A program made the position numbers and the translations under genes. A model generated the notes under the pieces. That model was not told the DNA's origin and searched no databases. It was given only the letters and a program-made list of their open reading frames with translations. A stretch of 64,000 nucleotides of DNA, taken from positions 62,001 through 126,000 of the forward strand of contig JAKFXN010000005.1 in assembly GCA_021731405.1 (NCBI GenBank), given 5' to 3'. This document shows, piece by piece, positions 23,357 to 31,976 of this stretch. The stretch is from Candidatus Parcubacteria bacterium. Its GTDB lineage: Bacteria > Patescibacteria > Paceibacteria > UBA9973 > UBA918. Position 1 is the stretch's first letter. Every line of letters begins with the position of its first letter.

Positions 23357-24325
23357 TTAACAGCTGGCTGTGGTCACTAGGTGGTCTACAAGCTGTTTTA
23401 GGTCTAAGCCGACTGAGGCAGCAGCTTTTGGGTAAAGGGATTCTTCTGTTAGACCAGGTAGCGTATTTACTTCAAGGAAATACACACCTTTTTCGCCAAG
23501 AATAAAATCGCTTCTTGAATATTGTGAGAGATTGAGAACATCGTGCACAAGCGCAGATACCTCGTTTATTGTGGCACGTTCTCCGTATGAGAACCTACCT
23601 GGGCAGACCTCTAAGGTACTTCCATCATACTTTGCTTCGGTGGTGAAGTACTGGTGATCTCTAGAAGGAATAATTTCAACTGCCGGGAAGACGTACAACT
23701 CATCATCACGAAATTGCTCAAGCACAGCACTGGTGGCCTCTTTACCACGAATAAACTCTTCTACTAGAATGCGGTCATACTTTTCTAAAGATTGTCGCAG
23801 CGAGTCTTCTAGTGACTGACCAGCGCGCACGTGATTAATTCCGTACGAAGACCCGCTGGCAATAGGCTTGATAATGTATTCAGGCCCAAACGTGTTTTGG
23901 ATGTTTGCGGCGATACTTACTAATTCATCTACATCATCAATCGTTATTAGCACATCTTCCGGCAGTAGTACGTCATGTGCCTTAAGGGCTTGTTTGGTCA
24001 TACTTTTATTAAAGGCTAGAGCTGAGGCAAACGAACGACTGCCGGTAAACGGAATACCGAGACGCTGAATTATTTTTTGCACCTCACCATCTTCGCCATA
24101 CGTACCGTGGAGTGCGATAAACACCACATCTACAGCTTCTAGGGTCGCCTCTGGCGCACGTACTAGGCCCCGCTCTAGCCACTCACCTTGTTTGGAGATA
24201 ATGATGTCTTTTGTCCTGTAGCCGTTTTGCGCAAGAGCTTCAAGCACAGCTAAGCCAGTCTTCATAGAGACGTGGTATTCCTCACTCGGGCCACCCCGTA
24301 ATACTGCTACTTGCAGATGATTCAT
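23357..24325 (-). CDS. ddl: D-alanine--D-alanine ligase
   Basis: 322 residues, normal length. ATP-grasp enzyme that joins two D-alanines for peptidoglycan precursors. Seen: N-terminal RGGPSEEYHVSMKTG (family GGxSxExxVSxxSG), FIALHGTYGEDGEVQ, GIPFTGS, IIKPIASGSSYGI and ILVEEFIRGKEAT in the ATP-grasp region, and EVNTLPGLTEESLYPKA at the metal/substrate site. TAAAAT seven bases before the ATG suggests a leaderless transcript. Confidence 0.95.
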   Translation of the reverse strand: MNHLQVAVLRGGPSEEYHVSMKTGLAVLEALAQNGYRTKDIIISKQGEWLERGLVRAPEATLEAVDVVFIALHGTYGEDGEVQKIIQRLGIPFTGSRSFASALAFNKSMTKQALKAHDVLLPEDVLITIDDVDELVSIAANIQNTFGPEYIIKPIASGSSYGINHVRAGQSLEDSLRQSLEKYDRILVEEFIRGKEATSAVLEQFRDDELYVFPAVEIIPSRDHQYFTTEAKYDGSTLEVCPGRFSYGERATINEVSALVHDVLNLSQYSRSDFILGEKGVYFLEVNTLPGLTEESLYPKAAASVGLDLKQLVDHLVTTASC

Positions 24326-24363
24326 ACCAAAGATTTTACCACACTTTAAAATCTGAGAGAAAA

Positions 24364-25599
24364 TTATTCTGTCATTCGTTTGCGAGCGGTTTTTCGATAA
24401 AAGCCAATTGCAAAACGATGTGACTCAGCATTGGCAAGCAAGATATCAAATTTATGTTTGCGGAGAATATCTGCCGAAGCAAGTATTTTTGAAGCTCGGT
24501 GACGTTCGTCTTTAACCACTGCCACCACTGTAATAGTTAAGCCTAATGTTGCCAAAACGGCCTCTGCAGCATTTTTTTGGATATTATTACCATCTACCAC
24601 GATGAGGCTTGGGTTTGGCCATTCAGGGTGAGTGAAGCGGCGTTTTAACACTTCTGTGAGTGCTGCTGGGTCATTGGCCTGTTTAAGGGTTTTAATCTTA
24701 AACTTTCGATACTCTGATTTTTGTGGTTCATTATTTTGTACCACTACCATCACGCCAACCATATCCTTACCCGCCATGTGAGCAATGTCGTACGCTTCAA
24801 CGCGCATGTTCCCTACACCGTCAGGGAGCTGGTAATCACTCTTTACTAAAGCAATGTCTTCAATGTGCTTTAGGGAAAATATTTGTTTCTTTAATTTGTG
24901 AGCTTGTTCAAAGGCTTCTGCTTTGGCTGCTTTCATCATCTCACTCTCAAGCTCTTTGATAATGGTCTGCTTTTTGCCCTCAAAAAATAGTTTGAGGTGA
25001 CGAATGGTTTTTAGATACTCATCTTTGTGTTCTGGATCAGGGTATAAGCCAATTTGACGATTGAAATCCATCTTCCCCCGCGCCATTTTGGTACGTTCAG
25101 TGCCCACTGGATTTTTAGTGTCGTAGAATCTGAAGAGCTTTCGCACAATTTTTAATGCGTCACGAAAAAGTATTCCACTTGGAAATGGTCCGAATTCATA
25201 TTTGATTTCTTCTTTGAGAAATTTTTCAGCAATATCTCGTCCTCGCACTACTAGCACTCGCGGCCACTCTTCATTAGTGATGATGAGGTGATTGTAGCTT
25301 TTGTCATCTTTACTTTTGGTATTGTACCGTGGCTTATGGGTGCGAATAAGGTTAGTTTCTAGAATGAGAGCCTCAAGTACACTATCTGTCTCTGTATATT
25401 CAACCGTAGCAGCCTCAAGCACCATGTTTTCAATCAGCTGAGAGCGCTTGTCCTTAATATCTGCAGCAAAGTAGCTACCGACGCGCTGTTTGAGCGAAGT
25501 AGCCTTACCAATGTACATAATCTTTTTTTGGGCACTCAAAAAGAAATACACCCCTGGTGCTTCTGGAAGAGTAAGTTTTTTGAGGACATCTTTAGTCAT
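24364..25599 (-). CDS. uvrC: Excinuclease UvrC, short form
   Basis: 411 residues versus about 600 usual. Makes both incisions during nucleotide excision repair. GIY-YIG nuclease at the N-terminus (PGVYFFLS, IMYIGKATSLKQRVGSYF, Glu in LEALILETNLIRTHKP); UVR motif HKLKKQIFSLKHIED near 235; RNase H-like second nuclease with EAYDIAH, SLIVVDG and ESHRFAIG carrying Asp, Asp and His. The usual C-terminal HhH pair is absent: the chain stops shortly after FYRKTARKR. Sits 0.3 kb from uvrA and 6 kb from uvrB. Confidence 0.92.
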   Translation of the reverse strand: MTKDVLKKLTLPEAPGVYFFLSAQKKIMYIGKATSLKQRVGSYFAADIKDKRSQLIENMVLEAATVEYTETDSVLEALILETNLIRTHKPRYNTKSKDDKSYNHLIITNEEWPRVLVVRGRDIAEKFLKEEIKYEFGPFPSGILFRDALKIVRKLFRFYDTKNPVGTERTKMARGKMDFNRQIGLYPDPEHKDEYLKTIRHLKLFFEGKKQTIIKELESEMMKAAKAEAFEQAHKLKKQIFSLKHIEDIALVKSDYQLPDGVGNMRVEAYDIAHMAGKDMVGVMVVVQNNEPQKSEYRKFKIKTLKQANDPAALTEVLKRRFTHPEWPNPSLIVVDGNNIQKNAAEAVLATLGLTITVVAVVKDERHRASKILASADILRKHKFDILLANAESHRFAIGFYRKTARKRMTE

Positions 25600-25660
25600 G
25601 ATTAAAAATATGCTACACTAAATTTTTAGAAAGCTCCATTATTTTGAAGAAAGGTTACAA

Positions 25661-25930
25661 ATGAAATCGTATGAGGAATTACTACCTCTGGTTTGGTTTT
25701 TTAAAATAAACCCAAGTTGGTTTCTGGCGGTAAAACAAGCACAAACAGAACTCAACGATACCGTCTCACTCTCAACTGAGTTGTGGGAAGACATCTGCGA
25801 GTTTATGCTCTACCGGTCACCTATGAACAAGGATGATCCACTCTGGGATGAGGTACTCGTGAACCGCCAACAACTGCGACACTTTGAAACCCTTCGAAAG
25901 TTGTCATTCTTCAAGCAAAAAGCGCCTTAG
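25661..25930 (+). CDS. Small hypothetical protein
   Basis: 89 residues, Trp-rich and acidic (LPLVWFFKINPSWFLAVKQAQ, LSTELWEDICEFMLYR). ATG with AAAGG six bases upstream. No TM of full length, no known motif. The stop codon lies in the loop of the following terminator. Divergent from uvrC and convergent with uvrA. Confidence 0.6.
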   Translation: MKSYEELLPLVWFFKINPSWFLAVKQAQTELNDTVSLSTELWEDICEFMLYRSPMNKDDPLWDEVLVNRQQLRHFETLRKLSFFKQKAP

Positions 25931-25942
25931 GGGCGCTTTTTC
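25917..25942. terminator. Compact bidirectional terminator
   Basis: AAAAAGCGCC/GGCGCTTTTT stem whose loop contains the TAG stop of the gene at 25661 and whose right side reaches the stop of uvrA. Confidence 0.85.
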
Positions 25943-28590
25943 TATAGAACTTTTTTGAGATACTGTCCGGTGTATGAGTTTGGATTCTCTGCCACCTGTT
26001 CTGGTGTTCCTTTCGCCACGATGTCACCTCCCTTCTTTCCTCCTTCAGGACCGATGTCAATGATGTAGTCAGCACACTTAATGAGATCAAGATTGTGCTC
26101 GATTACCATCACAGTGTTTCCAGTATTTACGAGTTGCTGCAAGATTTCAATAAGCTTCTTGACGTCTTCGTAATGAAGTCCAATAGTTGGTTCGTCGAGT
26201 AGGTAGATAGTTTTTTGAGTATGTGGTTTAAAAAGCTCAGCAGCAATCTTCACACGTTGTGCTTCCCCTCCAGAAAGAGTTGTGGCGCTTTGACCAAGCT
26301 CAAGGTACCCGAGCCCAACATCAAGAAGTGAGCGAAGTCTCTCTTCAATGGCTGGTATATCGCTAAAGAAAACGTGTGCTTCTTCAATAGTAAGGTGCAG
26401 TACTTCATGAATGTTTTTCTTTCGATAGGTCACTTCGAGTGTCTCTTTAGTGAAGCGCTTTCCCTCACAGATGTCGCAAGTGACATACACCGTTGGCAAG
26501 AAGTGCATCTCAACGGCAATTTCGCCGTTACCCTGACAAGCTTCACAGCGTCCGCCTTTTACGTTGAAGCTAAAGCGACCGGGTTTCCAACCACGAGCTT
26601 TGGCTTCACCTGAAGCAGCAAACATATCGCGAATATGAGTAAATGCGCCAGTATAGGTGGCTGGGTTACTACGTGGCGTGCGTCCGATTGGTGACTGGTC
26701 AATCAAAATAGACCGTCCGAGATATTCTGTGCCTGTAAAGGTCTTACAGTTATAGGTGTGTGGCGTACGGTGCTTTTTTTCAAGTCGTGATTTCAGATTT
26801 TTGTCGACAATCTCATACATGAAGGTTGACTTCCCAGAACCAGACACACCAGTGACACAAATGAGTCGACCAAGTGGGATATCAACATTAAGGTTTTTTA
26901 TATTGAAGGCTTTTCCGCCTTTAATTTTGATAGAACCCTTTTCACCTTCACGTCTCTCAGGAATAGCGATTTTTTTGTCGCCCCGAAGATAATCGAGGGT
27001 AATTGATTTTGAAGGATTGGTAGGAGCAGACAAAAGTGGTTGCAGATAGTCCGCCACAATAACCTCTCCGCCGTGTATTCCTGCTCCTGGTCCGATATCA
27101 ATGAGGTAGTCAGCGGCGTAAATAGTGTCTTCGTCGTGTTCAACCACAATAATGGTGTTGCCTAAGTCGCGGAGCTCAGTTAGGGTCTTAATAAGACGAT
27201 CATTATCGCGCTGATGCAGACCAATAGTTGGTTCATCAAGTACATATAGTGCACCTACAAGACCAGAGCCGAGTTGCGAAGCTAAACGAATGCGCTGACC
27301 TTCGCCGCCTGAGAGAGTGTTCGCGCGTCTATCGAGTGTCAGGTATTCAATTCCGACGTTATTCATAAACTGGAGGCGCTCGATTATCTCGCGAAGCGCT
27401 GGCCAAGCAATATCTTGCTGTTTTTTAGTAAGAGAAAGTTGGTCTATAAAATCAGCTGCTTCTTTTACTGTCATTTGGGTAAAAGCCACAATATTGATAC
27501 CAAGGTTCTTTTTTCCATCACCACCAAGATAGACACGCAGGGCTTCTTTACGAAGGCGAGCTCCTTCACACATTGGGCAAACGTCTGACTGAAAGATGCC
27601 CACCACTCCAAGACCATTACATTCGGGACAAGCACCATATGGTGAATTAAAAGAAAAGAGTCGCGGTTCTACTTCTGGGAAAGAAGAGCCGTCAATCGGG
27701 CAAATAAACTTAGCGGAAAGAGTGCGTACACTGCCATCAGGACTCTCAATTTTAACTAGGCCGTTTGATTCATGAAGGGCGCGCTCCACTGCTTCAGAAA
27801 GTCGCTCCCTTGAACCTTTAGGATCATCGGTAAATTCACTAACGTAGATTTCGTCAACCAGTACATCTATATCGTGTCGTTTAGTCTTTGTAAGTTCGAT
27901 CTTTTCGCGGAGTTGCTTAATAACCCCATCAATTTTTACCGCCTCATAACCTTTACCTAGGAGGTCATAGAGTAGCTGGTAGTATTCACCTTTTCTTCCT
28001 ACCACTACTGGGGAAAAGATGGATACCCGACCTTTTGAGACCTCAATACCCATCACCTTTTGTGATTGGCTTTTTGTAGCCGCCAAAACCTCTTTTCCTT
28101 CAATTGATTTGAGGATGATACCTAAAATCTCATCTTGTGAAAGACGCTGAATTGGTACATCAACATCAAGACAATATGGTTGGCCCACACGCGCGTAGAG
28201 GATACGTAGGTAATCATAAATTTCTGTGATAGTTGCAACAGTTGAACGAGGGTTACGAGAAGCTGATTTCTGGTCAATTGAAATAGCAGGAGAAAGTCCA
28301 CTAATCTCATCAACGTCAGGTTTTTGGAGCTTATTTAAAAATTGTCGAGCGTAAGGTGAAAGTGATTCAACATAGCGCCGTTGTCCTTCAGCAAAAATAG
28401 TATCAAAAGCCAGAGACGACTTCCCAGAACCTGAAGGTCCGGTAATAGCAATCATTTTTCCCCGCGGCATCTCCACACTAATATTTTTTAGGTTATGAGT
28501 ACGTGCGCCACGAATTATAATCTTGTTAGATTTTCCTCCGTCGTTTTCAGGTTCCCAATTTGTTTTTGTTTTTGTTATTTTTTTTGCCAT
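25942..28590 (-). CDS. uvrA: Excinuclease ABC subunit UvrA
   Basis: 882 residues, a little shorter than the ~940 of E. coli. Damage-scanning ATPase dimer. Two ABC modules: Walker A GPSGSGKSS near 38 and GVSGSGKST near 585; signature LSGGEGQRIRLA and LSGGEAQRVKIA; two Walker B LLDEPTIGLH-type blocks. The zinc module CEACQGNGE / CDICEGKRF before the second signature is kept, as is CPECNGLG / CPMCEG. In the first module the region after RVGQPY reads CLDVDVPIQ, so a Cys pair usual there is lost. TTGCAT-N16-TATACT promoter about 50 bp upstream with a CCTTCAC/GTGAAGG hairpin in the leader. Confidence 0.96.
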   Translation of the reverse strand: MAKKITKTKTNWEPENDGGKSNKIIIRGARTHNLKNISVEMPRGKMIAITGPSGSGKSSLAFDTIFAEGQRRYVESLSPYARQFLNKLQKPDVDEISGLSPAISIDQKSASRNPRSTVATITEIYDYLRILYARVGQPYCLDVDVPIQRLSQDEILGIILKSIEGKEVLAATKSQSQKVMGIEVSKGRVSIFSPVVVGRKGEYYQLLYDLLGKGYEAVKIDGVIKQLREKIELTKTKRHDIDVLVDEIYVSEFTDDPKGSRERLSEAVERALHESNGLVKIESPDGSVRTLSAKFICPIDGSSFPEVEPRLFSFNSPYGACPECNGLGVVGIFQSDVCPMCEGARLRKEALRVYLGGDGKKNLGINIVAFTQMTVKEAADFIDQLSLTKKQQDIAWPALREIIERLQFMNNVGIEYLTLDRRANTLSGGEGQRIRLASQLGSGLVGALYVLDEPTIGLHQRDNDRLIKTLTELRDLGNTIIVVEHDEDTIYAADYLIDIGPGAGIHGGEVIVADYLQPLLSAPTNPSKSITLDYLRGDKKIAIPERREGEKGSIKIKGGKAFNIKNLNVDIPLGRLICVTGVSGSGKSTFMYEIVDKNLKSRLEKKHRTPHTYNCKTFTGTEYLGRSILIDQSPIGRTPRSNPATYTGAFTHIRDMFAASGEAKARGWKPGRFSFNVKGGRCEACQGNGEIAVEMHFLPTVYVTCDICEGKRFTKETLEVTYRKKNIHEVLHLTIEEAHVFFSDIPAIEERLRSLLDVGLGYLELGQSATTLSGGEAQRVKIAAELFKPHTQKTIYLLDEPTIGLHYEDVKKLIEILQQLVNTGNTVMVIEHNLDLIKCADYIIDIGPEGGKKGGDIVAKGTPEQVAENPNSYTGQYLKKVL

Positions 28591-28675
28591 AGCATAGCGC
28601 CTTCACATGCGGGTGAAGGTGTAACAGCGTTAGTATATCTATTTTACACAAACATGCAAAATCGTCAGAAACTGA

Positions 28676-31069
28676 CTATTTTGTTTTTGCCGCTAGTACT
28701 TTTCGAGCTCGGAGGGTATGGCTGAGAAGAAGGAGAACAAGACCTAGTGCAACTACCGCTATTGCAGTTGTGATGGTACTAAACTGCAGCGCCACCCTTG
28801 CTTCGTCTGTGCCAAAAAAGATATTTTGGCTACCTGCCGCGGCAGCCACAAAAGTACTCTGAGTCTTAGTAAAAACATGCGGTCGGCTGCTAGCGACAAT
28901 GTTCCCTGCAGTATCCGAAAGGACCGCAACCACTTCATGACGTTGGTCAGGCAGTGCCTGCTCAAGAGTGTATGAGAAGTCTCCGTTGGCATTTGTCTTT
29001 ATTACCCCTACAGTGCCCATAGATGAAGATACGATATGCACGTACGAGTTTGGAATACTTTTGCCATGCACAAGTGCGTACAGGGTGTCTGTGGACGATT
29101 CCAAACTCCGCACTACTAGTGGTTCAATCTCGGAAATAGAAACTACCTCATCGAAAGTTATATCTTCAGAAATGTGTCCAAGTGACACAACAGTAAGTAC
29201 ATCTGACACAAGAGGATCGCTTCCAGTAAGTATCTCGACGGAATCAATAACTCCATCTTGATCACTGTCTGGATTTACAGAACTACTGGTATATACCGTA
29301 AGCTCATCGTAATCTGACAAACCATCACTATCACTATCACGGCTTGTAAGGCTGCTTGTTTCTTGGTTGAGTGCGCTTTCATGTTCTGCTACCAATTCTT
29401 TTATGATTTGGTACCGCAAAGAAAGAACGGTTTGTAGAGTTGGAACTGTGGTTCGATCAGAAATATCAGCAGCAATTTGTCTTGAAAGACTACTAGCTTG
29501 TCTTGTGAGTGACCTGTCAGCTAAGGCAATTAGGTACTTCTTACCCACTTGGGTTACTTGGGCATACTTTGCAAAAAGATTGTCTAAAGTCTCCGCTTCA
29601 AATACTAGATACTCATCAAGGGTAGTCAACAGTTCATCAGTAGCAAATTGTAGTTCAGAACTGCGATCAAATAATGAACTTGAAGTACCATTCAGGTCTG
29701 AGAAGTATCGAGTTCGGTTTTGTGAAGTTCCCTTTTCCAAAAGAGCCAGCTCGACTTTCTGTACCAAGAGCGAAATTTCACTATCAGCCACTGCTGCATC
29801 TGTGTACTTAGGTGAAAAAGAAACACCTGAAGAGCGGTATGGTATTCCGTCGACAACAAACGATGCGTAGAGGAGGTGGTTGAGTGCAGGTAGTTGAAGT
29901 GCCGATAAACTAAAAACCCACTCACCTTGCACAAGTGTAGCGAGACCTAGATATAAAGACTGTCCAGAAGTGGCTAGTTCACTGTATACTGCCACCTCTT
30001 CAGGCAACAGCTGCCCTGTTTGAATTTTTAAGTATTGGGAACCGTCTTTACCTTCAACAGAAGCCATGATTGGTGTCAAAGTAGGTGTTTGTTCCTCCTC
30101 TTCAGGTTCTTCAGCTTGCGCCAGAGATTGTTCTATCGCTTCAAGGTCTTCAGCTTCTTCAGGGCTGGCTAGAGGAACACCTTCTGCCGGAACAGGTTCC
30201 TCATCTTCAATCACGGTGTCCTCTGACACCTCGTCTAAGACATCAGACTCACTCTCAAAAATATTTGTTGAGAGTGTTTTTGCTGGCTCAACAGAAGATA
30301 ACTCTTCAACTTCATCAACCAAGGCAGCTTCCCTTTTTTCTACAGTAAATTGCGGCCCGATAAATTTATATAGAGCGTCGGTTGCCACCACTTCAGCAAT
30401 CAGTTGGTACGTTTCTACGGATAAGCCTTGCGGAGATATAAGATATCGATATTCTCCTTCTGGCAGTGACTCAAGATACGTGAGTAAAGTCAGTTCGCCA
30501 GTAGCTAGATTTTTAAGGAATACTTTAAAGTCATTGGTATTCTCTACTTTAATTACTATGTCTGTGTCGGACTTTAGATTTTCCGGAAGTGAATTTTTAA
30601 ATGTTACGAGAGGGGCTGTCGGTGGTAAGTCTGCATTGGCTACCTCACTACAAACTGCCTCACTACAAACAATAGCGGCTTTAAAATCTGAGGTTTCTTT
30701 GTTGGTGAGATACGCAGCTGTAGCGAGTACCGTGCCTAAAAAAACAAATGCGTAGCCTGAAACAAACGCGAGCTTAGCTACTTCGAGTGGGAAGTTATTT
30801 TTGTACCAGACGCGATACAATTCAGCTTTTTCAAGTAAACGCAGACTAGCCGCTCCAGGTACAAAGACAGCTTCATCTTCTCTGGTGGAAGTTTGTTCTT
30901 GTTCTGTTGCAATAGATTTAGCTGGCCGCTTTTTCAAGACAGGAGTCCTGAGTTTTTTGGTTGGTACTTTCTTGGCTATTGTTTTTGTGGATACAGCTTT
31001 ACTAGCACGCACACTTGTCTTGCGAGTTAGCTTTTTAGGCACGACCTCCTGCTTTAAAACCGCTCTCAT
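28676..31069 (-). CDS. Large TM-anchored surface protein with Ca-binding-like repeats
   Basis: 797 residues. Lys/Ala-rich cytoplasmic N-terminus (1-60), TM helix near 95-120, a long extracytoplasmic part (Ig-like strands about 150-250, an acidic Glu/Ala stretch about 250-330, a helical middle), then two DSDSDGLSD / DSDQDGVID type-3-thrombospondin-like calcium repeats near 590-620, an Ig-like domain with NANGDFSYTLEQALPDQRH, and a C-terminal TM (about 760-785) with basic tail. So it crosses the membrane twice, with both ends inside. Leaderless by layout (TATAAT, 7 bp, ATG). Function unknown; adhesion or envelope scaffolding would fit. Confidence 0.75.
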   Translation of the reverse strand: MRAVLKQEVVPKKLTRKTSVRASKAVSTKTIAKKVPTKKLRTPVLKKRPAKSIATEQEQTSTREDEAVFVPGAASLRLLEKAELYRVWYKNNFPLEVAKLAFVSGYAFVFLGTVLATAAYLTNKETSDFKAAIVCSEAVCSEVANADLPPTAPLVTFKNSLPENLKSDTDIVIKVENTNDFKVFLKNLATGELTLLTYLESLPEGEYRYLISPQGLSVETYQLIAEVVATDALYKFIGPQFTVEKREAALVDEVEELSSVEPAKTLSTNIFESESDVLDEVSEDTVIEDEEPVPAEGVPLASPEEAEDLEAIEQSLAQAEEPEEEEQTPTLTPIMASVEGKDGSQYLKIQTGQLLPEEVAVYSELATSGQSLYLGLATLVQGEWVFSLSALQLPALNHLLYASFVVDGIPYRSSGVSFSPKYTDAAVADSEISLLVQKVELALLEKGTSQNRTRYFSDLNGTSSSLFDRSSELQFATDELLTTLDEYLVFEAETLDNLFAKYAQVTQVGKKYLIALADRSLTRQASSLSRQIAADISDRTTVPTLQTVLSLRYQIIKELVAEHESALNQETSSLTSRDSDSDGLSDYDELTVYTSSSVNPDSDQDGVIDSVEILTGSDPLVSDVLTVVSLGHISEDITFDEVVSISEIEPLVVRSLESSTDTLYALVHGKSIPNSYVHIVSSSMGTVGVIKTNANGDFSYTLEQALPDQRHEVVAVLSDTAGNIVASSRPHVFTKTQSTFVAAAAGSQNIFFGTDEARVALQFSTITTAIAVVALGLVLLLLSHTLRARKVLAAKTK

Positions 31070-31117
31070 TAGCTGAATTATACACGCCTTTTTCGCAGAA
31101 AATGCATGTTATTAACG

Positions 31118-31963
31118 CTAGTAGCCTTGCTTACCTTTGCTAATTATAAGACTAATAAGGGTACTCAAGTCCGTTGTTGCTTTTACAAGGAAATCAGAGA
31201 CACCAAGAGCACTGGCTCTCGCCCGTTCAGCGTCATCATCTTTGTTTGAAAAAATAATTACTGGGGTAGATTGAATTTGGGGATTTTGACGAATCTCAGT
31301 TAAAACTTCCATCCCGTTTTTGCCTGGAAGCATCAAATCGAGCAGGACCACGGTTGGTTTGTATTCAACCATTATTTTTACGGCATCAAGTCCGGAGTGG
31401 CAAAAATGGTACTGGATATTACTTTTTTCAAGTCGAATGGAAAGAAGGTTGCGTAGTAGTGGATCATCCTCAACGACAAGCAGTTTGAGGAGATGTTCTG
31501 AGTTTGTTTTTACCACATTTGTATCTGATTCACTGAAGTCAAAGAGCTCTTCAGAGTCTGAAGAGCTTGGTGCCTTTAGTAAGATGGCTTCAATCAGAAG
31601 AATAATCTGCATAACATCGAAGTCTATTCTACTCACGTATTCTTGTACTCCATGCGTACAGAGCATGCGGTATCCTTCAAAAGCCTCCGTGTCGCCGATA
31701 ATAAGCAGTGGCACATCGCGTGTACTAAGGTTGGCTTGCAATGTTGAAATTACTTCAGCAGCAGAAACATCTAACACAGAGTCTTCAAAGATAATAATGT
31801 CTGGACGAAGTGTCTCTGTGGCAGATAGTCCTTTTAGGCCACTGGAATAAGCATGCACATTTGAACCTGCGAACAAGAGCATGCGCTCAAGAGCGTTTAT
31901 TATCTGCACATTTCCACCAAAGACTATAAAGTCTTTCCCGTGCACTTTTTGAAAATTATTCAT
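31118..31963 (-). CDS. Response regulator with two receiver domains, no output domain
   Basis: 281 residues. The second receiver (about 155-281) is complete: acid pocket VVEDD, phosphorylation Asp in LLDLMLPGKNG, Ser in IIFSNKD and Lys in FLVKA. The first (about 10-130) keeps the fold but has IIIFEDSVLD in place of the phospho-site and lacks the acid pair, so it is likely inactive. There is no DNA-binding or enzymatic domain. No histidine kinase is encoded nearby. It follows uvrB by 13 bp and may be co-transcribed with it. Confidence 0.85.
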   Translation of the reverse strand: MNNFQKVHGKDFIVFGGNVQIINALERMLLFAGSNVHAYSSGLKGLSATETLRPDIIIFEDSVLDVSAAEVISTLQANLSTRDVPLLIIGDTEAFEGYRMLCTHGVQEYVSRIDFDVMQIILLIEAILLKAPSSSDSEELFDFSESDTNVVKTNSEHLLKLLVVEDDPLLRNLLSIRLEKSNIQYHFCHSGLDAVKIMVEYKPTVVLLDLMLPGKNGMEVLTEIRQNPQIQSTPVIIFSNKDDDAERARASALGVSDFLVKATTDLSTLISLIISKGKQGY

Positions 31964-31976
31964 ACTATATTTGTAT

